Origin: Branchiostoma floridae
Lineage: Eukaryota; Chordata; Leptocardii; Amphioxiformes; Branchiostomatidae
Direction of reading: 5' to 3'
Length of the DNA stretch: 64,000 nucleotides
NCBI RefSeq assembly: GCF_000003815.2
Contig: NC_049989.1
Location: 3,945,174-4,009,173 of the forward strand
Shown: positions 43,536 to 55,036 of the stretch, piece by piece
Layout of the letters: every line of letters starts with the position of its first letter
Numbering within the stretch: position 1 is the first letter of the stretch
Program-made: the position numbers and the translations under genes
Notes under the pieces: model-generated
The model's database searches: none
Told to the model about the DNA's origin: nothing
The model's input: only the letters and a program-made list of their open reading frames with translations

Positions 43536-45339
43536 GAAAAATTCCTGGTGAGAACACTGAAGACTCTACTAATTAAAGGCCTACTTAAAATGTTCATACC
43601 AGCTTGTTCCTACATGTAGCTCAGTCTGCTGCCATTTAGTCTGGAATTCCCATGGTTTATAAACATGTGCTTTTCTTATACCCTTATCAGTTTGTTTATT
43701 GTTCCCATCGTAAGAATCCTTAACCATAATTAGCGAGGTCCACAAACAGGAGTAACAGCTTGATACTGGTGCAACACAGCACATCTAACATGATTATCCA
43801 GAACAAAGCAGAAGATAACCAAATCCCACTTGATTCCTCAGACTTTATCCCATGGGACATGCCTTTCATGTTGTAATTGGTAGCAGAAACAGGTGGATAT
43901 TTCCCTTCCAATGTCTGACCAGACAGCTTGTCATCCCAAATTTAGAGGTTTCAATCTATTCTTATGAAAAGTTAAAACAATTCCTAACCCGTAAGCTGTA
44001 AAACCGGTACTGAGAGCATTTTATTGGGCTGAAACATGTGAAGCATGTGTAGCAGGGGAGAAGCCACCCCCGATTATAATGTATAATGTACCCAGGTATA
44101 TTTTGGCCAAGGGTAACATGCATTGGCATAATACCGGTCATAAGCCTTATACCGGTCGATTAAAAATAGTGGAACTTAAAGAGATCTACACATGCAACAA
44201 TAGTTATTTCTGATGAGGTATGCACACTTCAGACATCTAGGTGTCCAATACATAATTTACAAAGCATCGATAACAATGCATTCGAAGACAACAAGGCCAA
44301 AAGTTTTCAGGTCATTTTCGGGGCAGGCGAGCTCGTCGTGGGACAAACACACTGTCACGTTCATCGCCAGATTTGTAGATAATAATCACATGTGCTCACG
44401 GCACAAGACGAGCATGATTCAACAGCAATCTTGAATTTCTTTTGGTGACCTACAACTCGTGTAAAAGTGTGAGGAACCGTTGCATTATCGCCCGGATCTA
44501 CGGCTGAATGGGTCAAATTGAACGTACGCCGCCATTTTCCCGCCATTTTTAATGCTACGGCCAGCAGTAAAGTTTTACGTCATAGCGGTCGTGACGGACC
44601 AAAATTAAATGAAAATTCTTGTCAGTATACGCCCATTTTCTCATGACTTTTTGTATGCTCATGCAGATTTTTGTTTTGTGCAACTACTAACAGGAAAGAA
44701 AGGAACAACAGAGGATGTATAAAGGTACATAGCGGCAGTTAATTGTGCCGTGTTTCGTTCTGCCGGTATAGTGCACCCCCTTCCAACCACGCGCCCGTTC
44801 TCCGTGCAATTCCGCGGTGTGTTCCAATTACGATATTATGTTTTTAGCAGGACCAGAGAGACAAAATAATTTACACAGAAGAAGTGGCAAAGGTAAGCTG
44901 TAACAGCAACATGTAACTGGAGAAAATGATGCGTTGATCATTTGCCAAATTAGCATTGCTTGAGAAATTGCTGTAAACCGACCGGTATTATGCCAATGGA
45001 TGTTACAAATGTACATTCTACTCCTGGAATTAACTCCCCCTTAAAACCATAATCAAGTACTAGTAAGGTGGGGCCAGGGAAGTAAGGGCAAAAAGGGCAC
45101 TTGTTGTCTTTTTTGTTAGCAGAAACTGTTGTAAACTTCTCAACAACCTCTGTACTGCCTCATCATAAAAAGTCAAGTGCCTTTCAACTTCAAGTATCAG
45201 ACTCACCTTCTTGTTGTGGTTTCTTTAAGCACTGCAGTGTATTAGATCATCCTGGAAACCTGGAAGAATGGCCGTCTGTAATAAAGAAAAAAGCACAAAA
45301 TTTCTTGGATTGAAAAAAATTGATTTAATCGCGCTTCTT

Positions 45340-45415
45340 AGGCCCGTCCTACATTGCCGCGGGGAGGAGTCTACAAGCTCCGGATAGCGGAGTTTGCGTT
45401 ACACAGACTAAAAAA
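45340..45415. repeat. Dispersed repeat family D, partial copy
   Basis: Shares the GGATAGCGGAGTTTGCGTTA then CACAGACTAA end with 14925-15020. Confidence 0.45.
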
Positions 45416-45881
45416 ATGGTACTGTCAAAACTACATAGACATTCCAAGAAGAGGCTAAAGAGAACTTCAAATTTTATACAAGATGTGAATACGTAACGAT
45501 AAAACAAAGAATGACAATGCTTTCCTTGGCTGAAAACATAACTGTTCTTCTAGCTATCTAAAACACTACCAGATAAGTGTACTTTCATGCTGTTAAAGTA
45601 GATAGAACTCTTGTATAATGAAATCATATTTTTTATACCTGGAGTGCACAATATACCAGTACACACAAAAAACAATTTGTCTGCTTCCCTTACACGATGA
45701 AAGAGTTAAGAGCCTACAGGGCTCTTGTTCAAGGGAGTCTGAGATTGTCTGGAAGTATTGACTTTGGTGTTGACTAAGGGATAGGAAAGGAGTGACTTTG
45801 ATATTAAAGGTATGTCACTGCTGCCTGTGGGAAAGGATTTTTGGAAAGATCTAAAGATCATTGCAAGATCATGTCAATATC

Positions 45882-46001
45882 TAGTCTCTACCAGACTCCG
45901 GGTCGCTGGAAAACCGTAGAAATGGAACAAATAGAGGAGTAAGCCGGCCAGAGGAATATAGCCGGCTAGGGAATAGCATGCAACCTGCTGTAGAGACTAG
46001 C
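45882..46001. mobile_element. 120-bp MITE, 7-bp target duplication CAATATC
   Basis: Ends TAGTCTCTAC and GTAGAGACTA. CAATATC occurs directly at 45875-45881 and 46002-46008. Internal GCCGGC blocks. Confidence 0.7.
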
Positions 46002-46334
46002 CAATATCAACAATACCTTGGTGGAGATATTTCCTTTCCAAGTATGACTACTTTTGTATTGTGTATTTCCTCTGTAATTCAAACAATGTTGAAAACTGAC
46101 TATTTTACCCAGTGAAAGGATCCCTACATGACATACAGTTCATACTCATCAAGTAATCTGGGTCAACTATATATGAGCTATTACTGTCATTTTCATTGAC
46201 TAAGTGGCTAAACCCTACAGCAAATATGAACATAAAGTTATCATTAACAGGTAATTACACACCTATTGGCCCTGCCAGTCACCCAGACTCAGTGGCACCA
46301 CATGTACAGTTGGAAGTAGGACCACTTCCTAAAT

Positions 46335-46440
46335 GTACAGCCTGATTAAATCTCGCTTATAGCAGTCTGCCCAATATCCGGCCATGGAGGGGTCAGTTAC
46401 ACTTACAGCCCTGGACAGCAGAGTTTGTGTCACACAGATA
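46335..46440. repeat. Dispersed repeat family D, copy 3
   Basis: Begins AGCCTGATTAAATCTCGCTT and ends AGCAGAGTTTGTGTCACACA, collinear with 14925-15020. Confidence 0.55.
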
Positions 46441-47763
46441 ATGATGATGGAATGAAAATGTTGGAAGTAATTTTACAAACTTTATGTTGAATAAAAGTGA
46501 CAACATTTTCACATTTCAGGCTTGATACAACTACAATACTTACAAATAGTCATAGCTTCGAAAGAAGACCACTCAGGGAACAGATAAAATCATCTACATA
46601 AATTAACAGGGGGGAGGGGCATTTGTTCCTTATGTAGAGCTACTAGTACTGAGTACTAGCGGTGTCCACTTCTTGAGTTGAATGTACAGATTTGTCTGTA
46701 CACTTGTCCAAGGACAACTGTCACCATATCTTATTAGCACTATTGACATGACCTAAATTTGACTCCATGTTTTGCAGGCCTGTCACAATGACAGTGATAA
46801 CAGGGATCACGAACATGATGACCTCTGTACCACAGGTCATGACCTGTAGACCTGGAGGTCCTAACTGACATGTTTACGGTTACGGAACGGCTCTCAATCA
46901 TCCTGTCGTGCCAAGATCACCTCTGATCGGTCAAGTAAAGCGTTCTTTAACGGCATCATTGGTGTCCTGGCGACGGAGAATGTTTGCCGAAACTACGGGT
47001 CAATATTTGAGCCGTCACCCATAACTTGACAAACAACCACGTGGAATTCTAGCCCATTAACAAAGCAAACTTCAAAACTGTTGAATTAGAAATAATCTTT
47101 ATCAACAAAATTTACATTTATTTTCTTCAAGCAAAGGTCATTGCTCAATGTAAATACTAGTACCTAATGGCTAGATATGGATATTCCAACATTCAACAAT
47201 CATACCAGCAGTAAACAGATTGATTTTAGTCTAAAAGAAGTTCCCTACTCGAAAAGAAAATTCTAGTTTACAGACAAGGCTGGTAGGGAACAGTAAAACA
47301 ACATACAAGCTATATTTACTTGTCAGTGATATGCAATGTGTAAATTTTGGAATCATAATGTTAGTTCCTTCTTTTCTTCCGTTAAGAACATGCCAGAAAA
47401 TAGCAACACAGATTGTCTGTATCCTAGTGATACAAATTCATTCACACACTATCACTGACCACTTCAGAGATAGTCCACTCCATTGTGACCAATCCTAGGG
47501 GAGGTGGAATAGAACAAACTCAATTAAGGGGTTGCTATCTTCTGTGTGCAATGCTGACATGTGATATTGCAATGACTCATGAACAAATCGAACTGAATGG
47601 ATTTGAACTGCAAGCATAACAAGATTTCTTTTTTGTTTGTTCAAAACACTTCCTAGGATATTTATAGTTGTTTATATCTGTTTTATGTAATACCAAGCTC
47701 ATACATTTAACATCAAAACCCATTGATTGACTCTAAACATGGAAGTCTGACCTAAAAGAAAAC

Positions 47764-47942
47764 TAGTCAAACCTATGCTATACAAGTGGCCACCTCAACA
47801 TTATAGGAGGACCTGGCTAACGTTACCACTTTTAAACGGTCCTTTAGATAATATTTCCCATTGAAACGAGCATCAAGAATCCTGTCTATAGTGACCACCT
47901 GTCCACATTAGCCTGTGTGGTCTTCTTGGGCAGTTTTGACTA
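47764..47942. mobile_element. pogo/Tigger-like MITE, copy 2
   Basis: TAGTCAAACCTATGCTATAC at the left, CAGTTTTGACTATA at the right, and internal GTGGCCACCTC and GTGACCACCTGTCC blocks. TA borders are present. Confidence 0.6.
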
Positions 47943-49828
47943 TAATGGTTAAGTTTCACACTGACAATACATGGGATACCAGTTCCTAGATAACCCATCA
48001 GATAGTGTCTTACTCCAGGGAACCAATCTAAAAACAACCACCTGTTGATTCTGTCTTATCCTTTAGCAAAACCCATGGTCCACCCTGCTGAATACATGTG
48101 AGGTCTCCATAGAAAACAAAGACAAAAAATTTGACGTAGATTACCAATTAATTCTGACATTTTCTGTGAGGTTTCCGCAAAGACGTCCACAAATTGGCAG
48201 CCACAAGCTGTTTCCCACTAATGATCTAATTTGATATGGCATGAAACACGCACCTGCTACTTGCCTTTAGGTAACTGGACTCATGTCAGCTTTTCTGGTG
48301 TATGATGTTGATGGAGTCTCAAATGGTTATAATGATTTTCACCTCAGTAGGAACAGAGGTGGTTGGTTTTATGCCAATTTTGAGAGCATATTGTGGTATG
48401 GGAGTCAGTCAGAAAACAGCCTTAGGAAACACATTGTAGTGTGTAAATATTGAGAAGAACAGATTGCAATCCTAGTTTTGTTGAGACAACCATCTTCAAT
48501 AAAACTTCAAAGGTTCTCATCACAAACAGACAAAGTTCATTTTTTAAAAATATGTATGCCATCCTTTCTCTTCAATACACTATTCTTCTTGCCCCCCCCC
48601 CTCTCATATTTCAATGGAATAGCCCTGAAACAGTAAGTCACTCTATCTGTTATCCCCTGGCTGACCCCCAAGCCAACAAATCTAATTAAAACTTGTCATA
48701 CTTCACGTCATCATTTACCCACCTGTGACATGGTCAAATGGATCTAGGGGATAATGAATACACAGCCTCTCCTCTTGCTGTTGTCTGTTTGTTGGAGGAA
48801 CACATGTGTCAACAACTAACCCAACATAGATCCCCCGACAACAAGCAAGATGTTTTCAAGTATTCAGGTCACGATGGTAGGAAACTGAGCATCTTCGCTG
48901 CATCTTACCATTTGTTTATCAGGTCACCATGGCTACAGACACTTTGTGACCACATGGAAGCAAAAACTGCATCCTAAATGCCCCGCTGACTTATTTTGAG
49001 CCACTTTTTGGTGTGACCACAGGAAAGCAGAAAACCGTTACCTGTGTTTGCCTTGGAAGAGCTGGGCAGGGAAGTGTGTCAACACAATGTGTTTGTTCGT
49101 CATCCTACGATACCCGAAGCCTTTTCTTTCCTGCGTTTGACCTGTTTTAACATTCCGAACCCACTGTGGTTTTACCTAGTGGCCCCGGAAACCTCCAAAG
49201 CTTTATGGTTATCACCCCAAAATCACTGTGCTTATGTTTGAAAGGCTTACGCACAGAAGCCTACAGCAAAGATCCCCAACAAAAGTGAGACCACCATAAT
49301 GAGTTTGTTCCTATTTGATAACCTTTTTGCTCTGTAATGCCTTTTTGACAGAGTCCCGACGTACTGACGTTTGGTCATTCTCAAGATGAACACTGCCTTC
49401 ACAATCACTGGCAACTTAATGCAAACAGCCCTTTTCAAAAGGCTTCCATGTTTCCTCAGTTACCTGTCAGAACAGTATTACAACATACACCGGTCCGGAA
49501 ACATTTAATGCTTGGGACAGGAACATACATCTCCTGAATGCTTTTCATGTACTTCATTTCCCGGCCATACTAGTCAGACATGTTGAATTTACTACATGAT
49601 AAATCTAAAAATTGAAGGCAATGTTGTAACCATACATGTTGTTACAGAACTGCATTTTACAACAAATACAAGTGTTAGGCATTGTAGCGACTGGCATGGG
49701 ATAAGCCAGCTTTACTAGACTGCCGACGTACAGAGCTGGATAACCCACAGCTCTTTTCAACCACTTTCATGTTATTCTATGCTCCAGTCCAGCATAGAAA
49801 AACACTTTCATGTTATTCTATGCTTCTA

Positions 49829-50198
49829 AGGCCACACCAATTTAATTTCTTGGTTCACGGATTCGCTCGCTCCGACTTTTTGCAAAAAAAAATAAAAATA
49901 AAAATTACCAATCAGCACATTTTCACCATTAATGAAACCATTCACCAACTTTCTGGTGTAGCAAATTGGCCTTTACATCATAAGCTCCTTAAAATCAACA
50001 AACAGGTGCTGTTATTGTACAGCAATAGTGGTTTTGTACTTTTTTCAAGCTGGAAACTTTTTATTCTTTATATTTTGGATTAGCCCTTACCTTTACCCCA
50101 ACCATTTTACAATTTTTATTTTCATTTTTATTTCGCCCTTTCGCTCCATATTTTTTATGAAAAAATCCGTGAACCAAGAAATTAAATTGGTGTGGCCT
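49829..50198. mobile_element. MITE family E, 370-bp copy
   Basis: Perfect ~35-bp inverted ends starting AGGCCACACCAATTTAATTT. The interior (GAAACCATTCACCAACT, CAGGTGCTGTTATTGTAC) is shared with 53944-54301, so this is a recently active family. Confidence 0.85.
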
Positions 50199-52497
50199 AA
50201 CATGTAACAAAATACATGGAACATGTTGCAAAGTCATGGAAATAATCCTACCAAGAAATCCACCTGCAAATATAAAGAGTTAGAAAGTGCAAAAATGGCA
50301 ACCTTCCAAGAATGAAAGAGTTGGCAAGGCCAGTGACTTTGAACACCTGTGTCAGACGTGACATAGCGAGGCAAAGCTTAAGTGATCAGCAAACTCTTAC
50401 TTTTTAGCATCAACTTCACTGAGAATAAACAGACTACTGTAGTGGTGTGGCAACTTTCCAGCTTTGGGTTGGATTTTCAGTGCTGTAGAGTAACTTACTT
50501 TCACAGTTGTTTCATTTCCATCCACAATGTTTAGTGAAGACAAAATCACCCTCTGTTATTCCAAACCCACTTTCAACTTCAAGACACCTTTATCCTTTTC
50601 ATTCACACTTTCCGGTACATCAAAGCATTACGCTGTCCAAACAAGCCTTTTGTGGCAATGCTATTACTTTTACATATGAGTAATGCTGAAAATTAGTCCA
50701 CTGGGTGTTGCAGTTCAGGTTTTGCTGACAAACTGTCAGGAGTTTCTTTTCTTCTATTGTTTGTTCACAGACAGATCACTTTAATTGGTCAGTGATCAGT
50801 GTAACGGCAGTAACATGTAATATATGCAGCAAACAATTAGTTGTCTAATGAAAGGTGAAATGCGGGAACAAGTAGTTGGTCAACTTTGACATAGCCCTAG
50901 TAGCTTAACTTTACATATAATATACATTTAAATTTAATTCTACTGAATCTGAATACACTAACAATCTGCGGCTGATAATCTAGTTTTATGACTGGGAAAA
51001 ATAACATCACAATTGTTTCTGATCAAAACAACATGCTGATACAACTTGTTCTACAGCATTCTACAATGCTGCTTACTTCTCTCCAGACTCAAACTGTATG
51101 CCCGGCACTTCCAGAGCAGAACAGCATCAGTGACCCAAAATGTCATGCTCTGCCCAAGTTTAGGGAAACCATTCACGACATGACACACAGAGTTCTAAAC
51201 AGGTGAAATACTACACATTCCTCTTCAACAGCCATTATTTGTTGTACGAAAGTGCTGTGAAACGCTTGATGACGTCTCGCTAAAGTGGCATAAAGGTCCC
51301 CTTGTACGGTTTCCGGTCGCGTACTTGGCTGACATGTTATGCCCTTTCGCGCCTCCTATTTAAAAGCACAGAGTGTGAAGAGGGAACTGGTAAAACTGGA
51401 CACCTGTGTGATAGGCCTATTTGTAATGCAACCACCACTGTACCAGTAGTACCGTAAATTCGAAAATTATCATGGTGGCTTTACTTCCGCAGCTATCTTG
51501 GATGTCAGTGTTTTCAGCTATGGTAATTAACCCTCTTTCAATCAGTCGCTTCCCAGGAAGACCAGGCAATCATGCAATGGCATACTACGAAATCAAGATG
51601 AATCAAGAGCGCTCTGATTTCTTTGAAATGTTACATTTTTTCCCGAAACTTCTTTCCTCAAAAATATGACATGCAAATTTTAGCAGAAACAAGAAGAGGG
51701 AATTACACTAGATGTCTGCTATATTACTCTTGTACTACACAGGCATTTCAAATTGTGAAATCGAAGCAGTGATAGTGAAAACCTCCTCCCCCTAATGAAA
51801 AATTGCAAATATAACTGAATTTACAGTATTGAAACTGTTATCAGTGTACCCCCCACACCTGCCTGGATTAACACCTTATAAAGTAATAGTAACTATGGAA
51901 ACCTATTATCAGCCACAGATAATTAGGTCAGTTATCAGTTATCTGCACACTGTGGGTTAATTATTCTATTTGATATGATAACTATGATGACCTGCAATCA
52001 AACCAGCCTAGGGGTTATCATATCCTGTCTGTGTAATAGACCTCCATGATAAGACAAACACCACTTATCGTAACATAGTAAACACTATCTAACGTTATAT
52101 TCCTCGTGCTTCTTTTCGTGTTTATGATCCAGTGCATCAATTCTAACTAGGGCAAGCTTGAAAAAAAATATTTCGATCTTCACAATTCACTGTGTTTTGG
52201 TCAAAATCACACATCATATTTTAAAATCCTGCTATAAGTCCTCGATTCTGTTGGCATAATTTTTGATACCTGAAGCTGCTTGGATCCGGGATCACTCAAT
52301 CCCTTGGGTCAGGAGACAACATGGGTTTTATAATTTTACAGTAAAGTATGTCAAGTCCTCCAGTGCAGTATCATTTGAGGTGACGCAAGTAAACAAACCA
52401 AGAAACCTACACCGTTTTAGTTATACCAGAGACCAAGGCATGAAAAGTTCACTTCCTCATTACTGAAACCCTAAACTCTGAACCCAAGATCGCTTAC

Positions 52498-52920
52498 CTT
52501 TTAGCTACACGGCGATACACCGGATCCGCGACCCCAACGACCGACTTCAAGACGACGTTTGGTGTTGTCTTTAAAAAAACCGGAGGTGTGAGTACGTGCG
52601 TACCGACAGACGCCTTCGGGCCACCTCGGCTCCTCCTCCCGACCACGTCGCGATCGCTTCCGCTGCACCTCCCGGGGATGAGATATATTATGCCAAGCCG
52701 CTATAGTTCAAGCCCTAATTGTTTTGCTGTCGTACGCTTATTAGTTTGTACAAGATCGCGAGGGGTCGGAGGAAACTTGATCGCGTCTTGAGGAGAATGG
52801 GGAGGGCGGCAGTTGGAAAACCCGCCCAGCTGTGATTGACAGCCCGAATAAGGCGCCAAAACAACGGCATGCTGGGAAATGACGGGCGACACCATTCTGC
52901 TCACCTGTGCGGGGGAGTTT
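52498..52920 (-). promoter_or_regulatory. CpG-rich promoter and untranslated first exon of the giant gene
   Basis: This is one of the few GC- and CpG-rich stretches outside exons and transposons. On the minus strand it ends in a clean donor (AAAAG then GTAAGCG) at 52498. Joined to the acceptor at 41036 it places an in-frame TAG just before the ATG at 41027, which fits an untranslated first exon. Minus-strand promoter-like motifs include TTCCCAGCATGC (like the ZNF143/Staf core), TTTGGCGCC (E2F-like), CTGTCAATCA (TALE/PBX-like) and CCGCCC boxes, clustered at 52790-52900. The transcription start is not resolved. Joining across the 11.5-kb intron is inferred. Confidence 0.5.
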
Positions 52921-53389
52921 GGGTGGTTATGGGATAGTCAATCTTAATGGTGCTTTTATTTTACACTGACACATGAATTAAGAACCCTGTGTATGTTGTC
53001 CACTTGTCACATACCAAAATATTATTGATCTCCTGAGTGGTCTTCTTGGACCTTCCTAGGTTGGCTTGACTGTTGGTGTTAGTAAGAGAAAGAATGTAAC
53101 ATATTAAACCTCCTTGGTAACATTCAATATTTTATGATGTTGAAGGTACATATAAGTGTATCCTTTCTAGGTAAAATGAAGACCTATTCTTGTTATGTTT
53201 TATTTTGTGTGTGTGTTACATTTCTTCAAGCAGAACAGAATAAATAGATAACATTACGTCAGAGCTTATAGGTCCTTATAAGCTATTACAAGTAACGACA
53301 ACTGTTCATAGATTTTATTAGGACTCAATGTAGTAAATCTGTACCTCTGTTACATTTGTATGATTTATCTGACCCTTTAGCTACCTCAT

Positions 53390-53455
53390 AACATCAATGA
53401 AAAGTGGCCTGCAGGCCAATTTGAGCTTCTCATGAATAAATAAAGGTTCAAAGAA
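53390..53455. repeat. LINE-like 3' end
   Basis: AGTGGCCTGCAGGCCAATTT then GAGCTTCTCATGAATAAATA, then AAAGG, followed by CAAAGAAACAAAAC repeats. It has the same tail style as 32830-32915. Confidence 0.4.
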
Positions 53456-53648
53456 ACAAAACAAAACAAACAGTTGATTGTGAGTCATGCTTGCACATTT
53501 CTAAAATTTCTGCCCTTGAGACTGTAATGATCGACTTCTGCCGTATGTTGCCTTGCGATAGTGTCAAGGACACAGATGTCTATTAAATTATAGACCAGAG
53601 ATTGTTTAAATATATGCATTGTCTCGAAACTCAGACAAGGATAATAAC

Positions 53649-53680
53649 CAAGGAGCTTTTATCTTGATAAAAGCTCCTTG
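53649..53680. repeat. Perfect 15-bp stem hairpin
   Basis: CAAGGAGCTTTTATC, two loop bases TT, then GATAAAAGCTCCTTG. It is isolated and not part of any MITE seen. Confidence 0.8.
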
Positions 53681-53943
53681 TAATAACCTATATCAAATAT
53701 GAATATTTTGTATTGGAACCAGACAAACAGAATCTAACACTGGATAGACATCAGAAATCTTGAATGTGTAACATGTTAGGGGCAATTTTTCTAAAATGCC
53801 TTATAACAAAAAATAAAGATAACACGAAGCCTAGACTTTCACATGACACTGAACAACAGTGCAGTGACAAGCTGAGCCTCCTTCGCAGGACCTACAATTC
53901 AGGCTTTCTTGGGGCTTATAATGTGCTTTTTTTCTGATGGCTG

Positions 53944-54301
53944 AGGCCACACCAATTTAATTTCTTGGTTCACGGATTCGCTCGCTCCTATTTTTTGGAA
54001 AAAAAAAAAAAAAATTACCACTCAGCAAATTTTCACCATTAATGAAACCATTCACCAACTGTCTGGTGTAGCAAATTGGCCTTTATATTATAAGCTCCTT
54101 AAAGTGTGGGTACAGGTGCTGTTACTGTACAATAACAGTGTTTTTGTACTTTTTTCAAGCTGAAAACGTTTTTTCTTTATGTTTTGGATTAGCCGTTACC
54201 TTTACCCCAACCATATTACAGTTTTTATTTTTATTTCGCCCTCTCGCTCCATATTTTTTATGAAAAAATCCGTGAACCAAGAAATTAAATTGGTGTGGCC
54301 T
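53944..54301. mobile_element. MITE family E, 358-bp copy
   Basis: Same ends and interior as 49829-50198 with only scattered substitutions, including a long A tract near 54000. It lies in the spacer between the large gene's promoter and the zinc-finger gene's 3' end. Confidence 0.85.
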
Positions 54302-54601
54302 GATTGCACTCGTTTTCTTTCACTGCAACAAAGTGACGGAGTCCGTTGCTCTTATAATGTGTGAAATTACAGACTCTCTAGATGTTGAGTTACCAGTGTC
54401 TAGATCTGGATGATGAGTATACCAGAGTGATATCATAGCTGACACAGGTTTATACATTTGTATACATGGTAATGCATAAGTATGTCACCATAAGTTAAAG
54501 CCACACATCAGAAGAACCCTGATTAACACACACACACTGAATTTTAAAATGTATGGCACATCACAAAGACAACAACACAAGACAATATAAACACTTTTTC
54601 T

Positions 54602-54608
54602 TTTTAAT
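54602..54608 (-). terminator. Possible polyadenylation signal of the zinc-finger gene
   Basis: An ATTAAA on the minus strand (forward TTTAAT) lies about 430 bases past the stop at 55037. No AATAAA was found nearer. Weak evidence. Confidence 0.3.
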
Positions 54609-55036
54609 GCAAATGTTCTAATAAACAACATTGGTTTTCCTCAATTGCCATAACAGGTCTGACTTGTACATCAGTCAGTTTCTGCTGAGCATGCTCACAT
54701 CAGTATGTGTGAGAAAGTGCAATGAATAAACTATTGTATTCTACGAAATATACCACTTACAAACTGATAACCTCTGAGAAGAAAATCATTTTGCAATATT
54801 CAGATTCTTCCATATTTCTTATGCTACCCAACAATAAGAAACAAAATCTATTCTAAGAGACCTGTAAATGTCTTGACTTAAGAATAACAAACACTTGAAC
54901 TGGTTTTGTGTAATAGTTAACATAAACTAATACATTCCTTAATTAACCACCATTCACTGAATGATGATGTGATGTGAACAACTGACATGTGAACAACTTT
55001 CTATAGAAATAACTATACAAATAATCAGAAGGATCA

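Larger units (their letters stand above)
41293..43559. mobile_element. 2.27-kb TIR transposon, 5-bp target duplication AAGAC
   Basis: It starts CAGTGTTCTCACCAGGCCTT and ends CCTGGTGAGAACACTG, an inverted pair of about 15 perfect bases then imperfect. It is bounded by AAGAC at 41288-41292 and 43560-43564. No long ORF is present, so it is non-autonomous. CAG-TG ends with a 5-bp duplication suggest a hAT-like element with short duplications; other superfamilies remain possible. It contains a tandem duplication, a large palindrome and a GC-hairpin end, described separately. Confidence 0.85.
43565..52497. other. First intron of the giant gene: repeats, no coding exon seen
   Basis: Holds MITEs (45882, 47764, 49829), family D repeats and otherwise unremarkable AT-rich DNA. 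A short GC-richer block around 44300-44600 carries minus-strand AAAATGGCGGCG, a YY1-like promoter motif, next to a 61-codon ORF (44546-44361). It could be a secondary promoter but has no donor I trust. Confidence 0.4.
52921..55036. other. Intergenic spacer
   Basis: Contains a LINE tail (53390), a short perfect hairpin (53649), a MITE (53944) and the likely 3' UTR of the zinc-finger gene. No other gene is seen. Confidence 0.45.

Noticed and set aside
44361-44546. 61-codon minus-strand ORF starting MAGKWRRTF
   Set aside because: The GC-rich YY1-like start region is promoter-like, but the frame has no homology or donor to the downstream gene; kept only as a note in the intron description.
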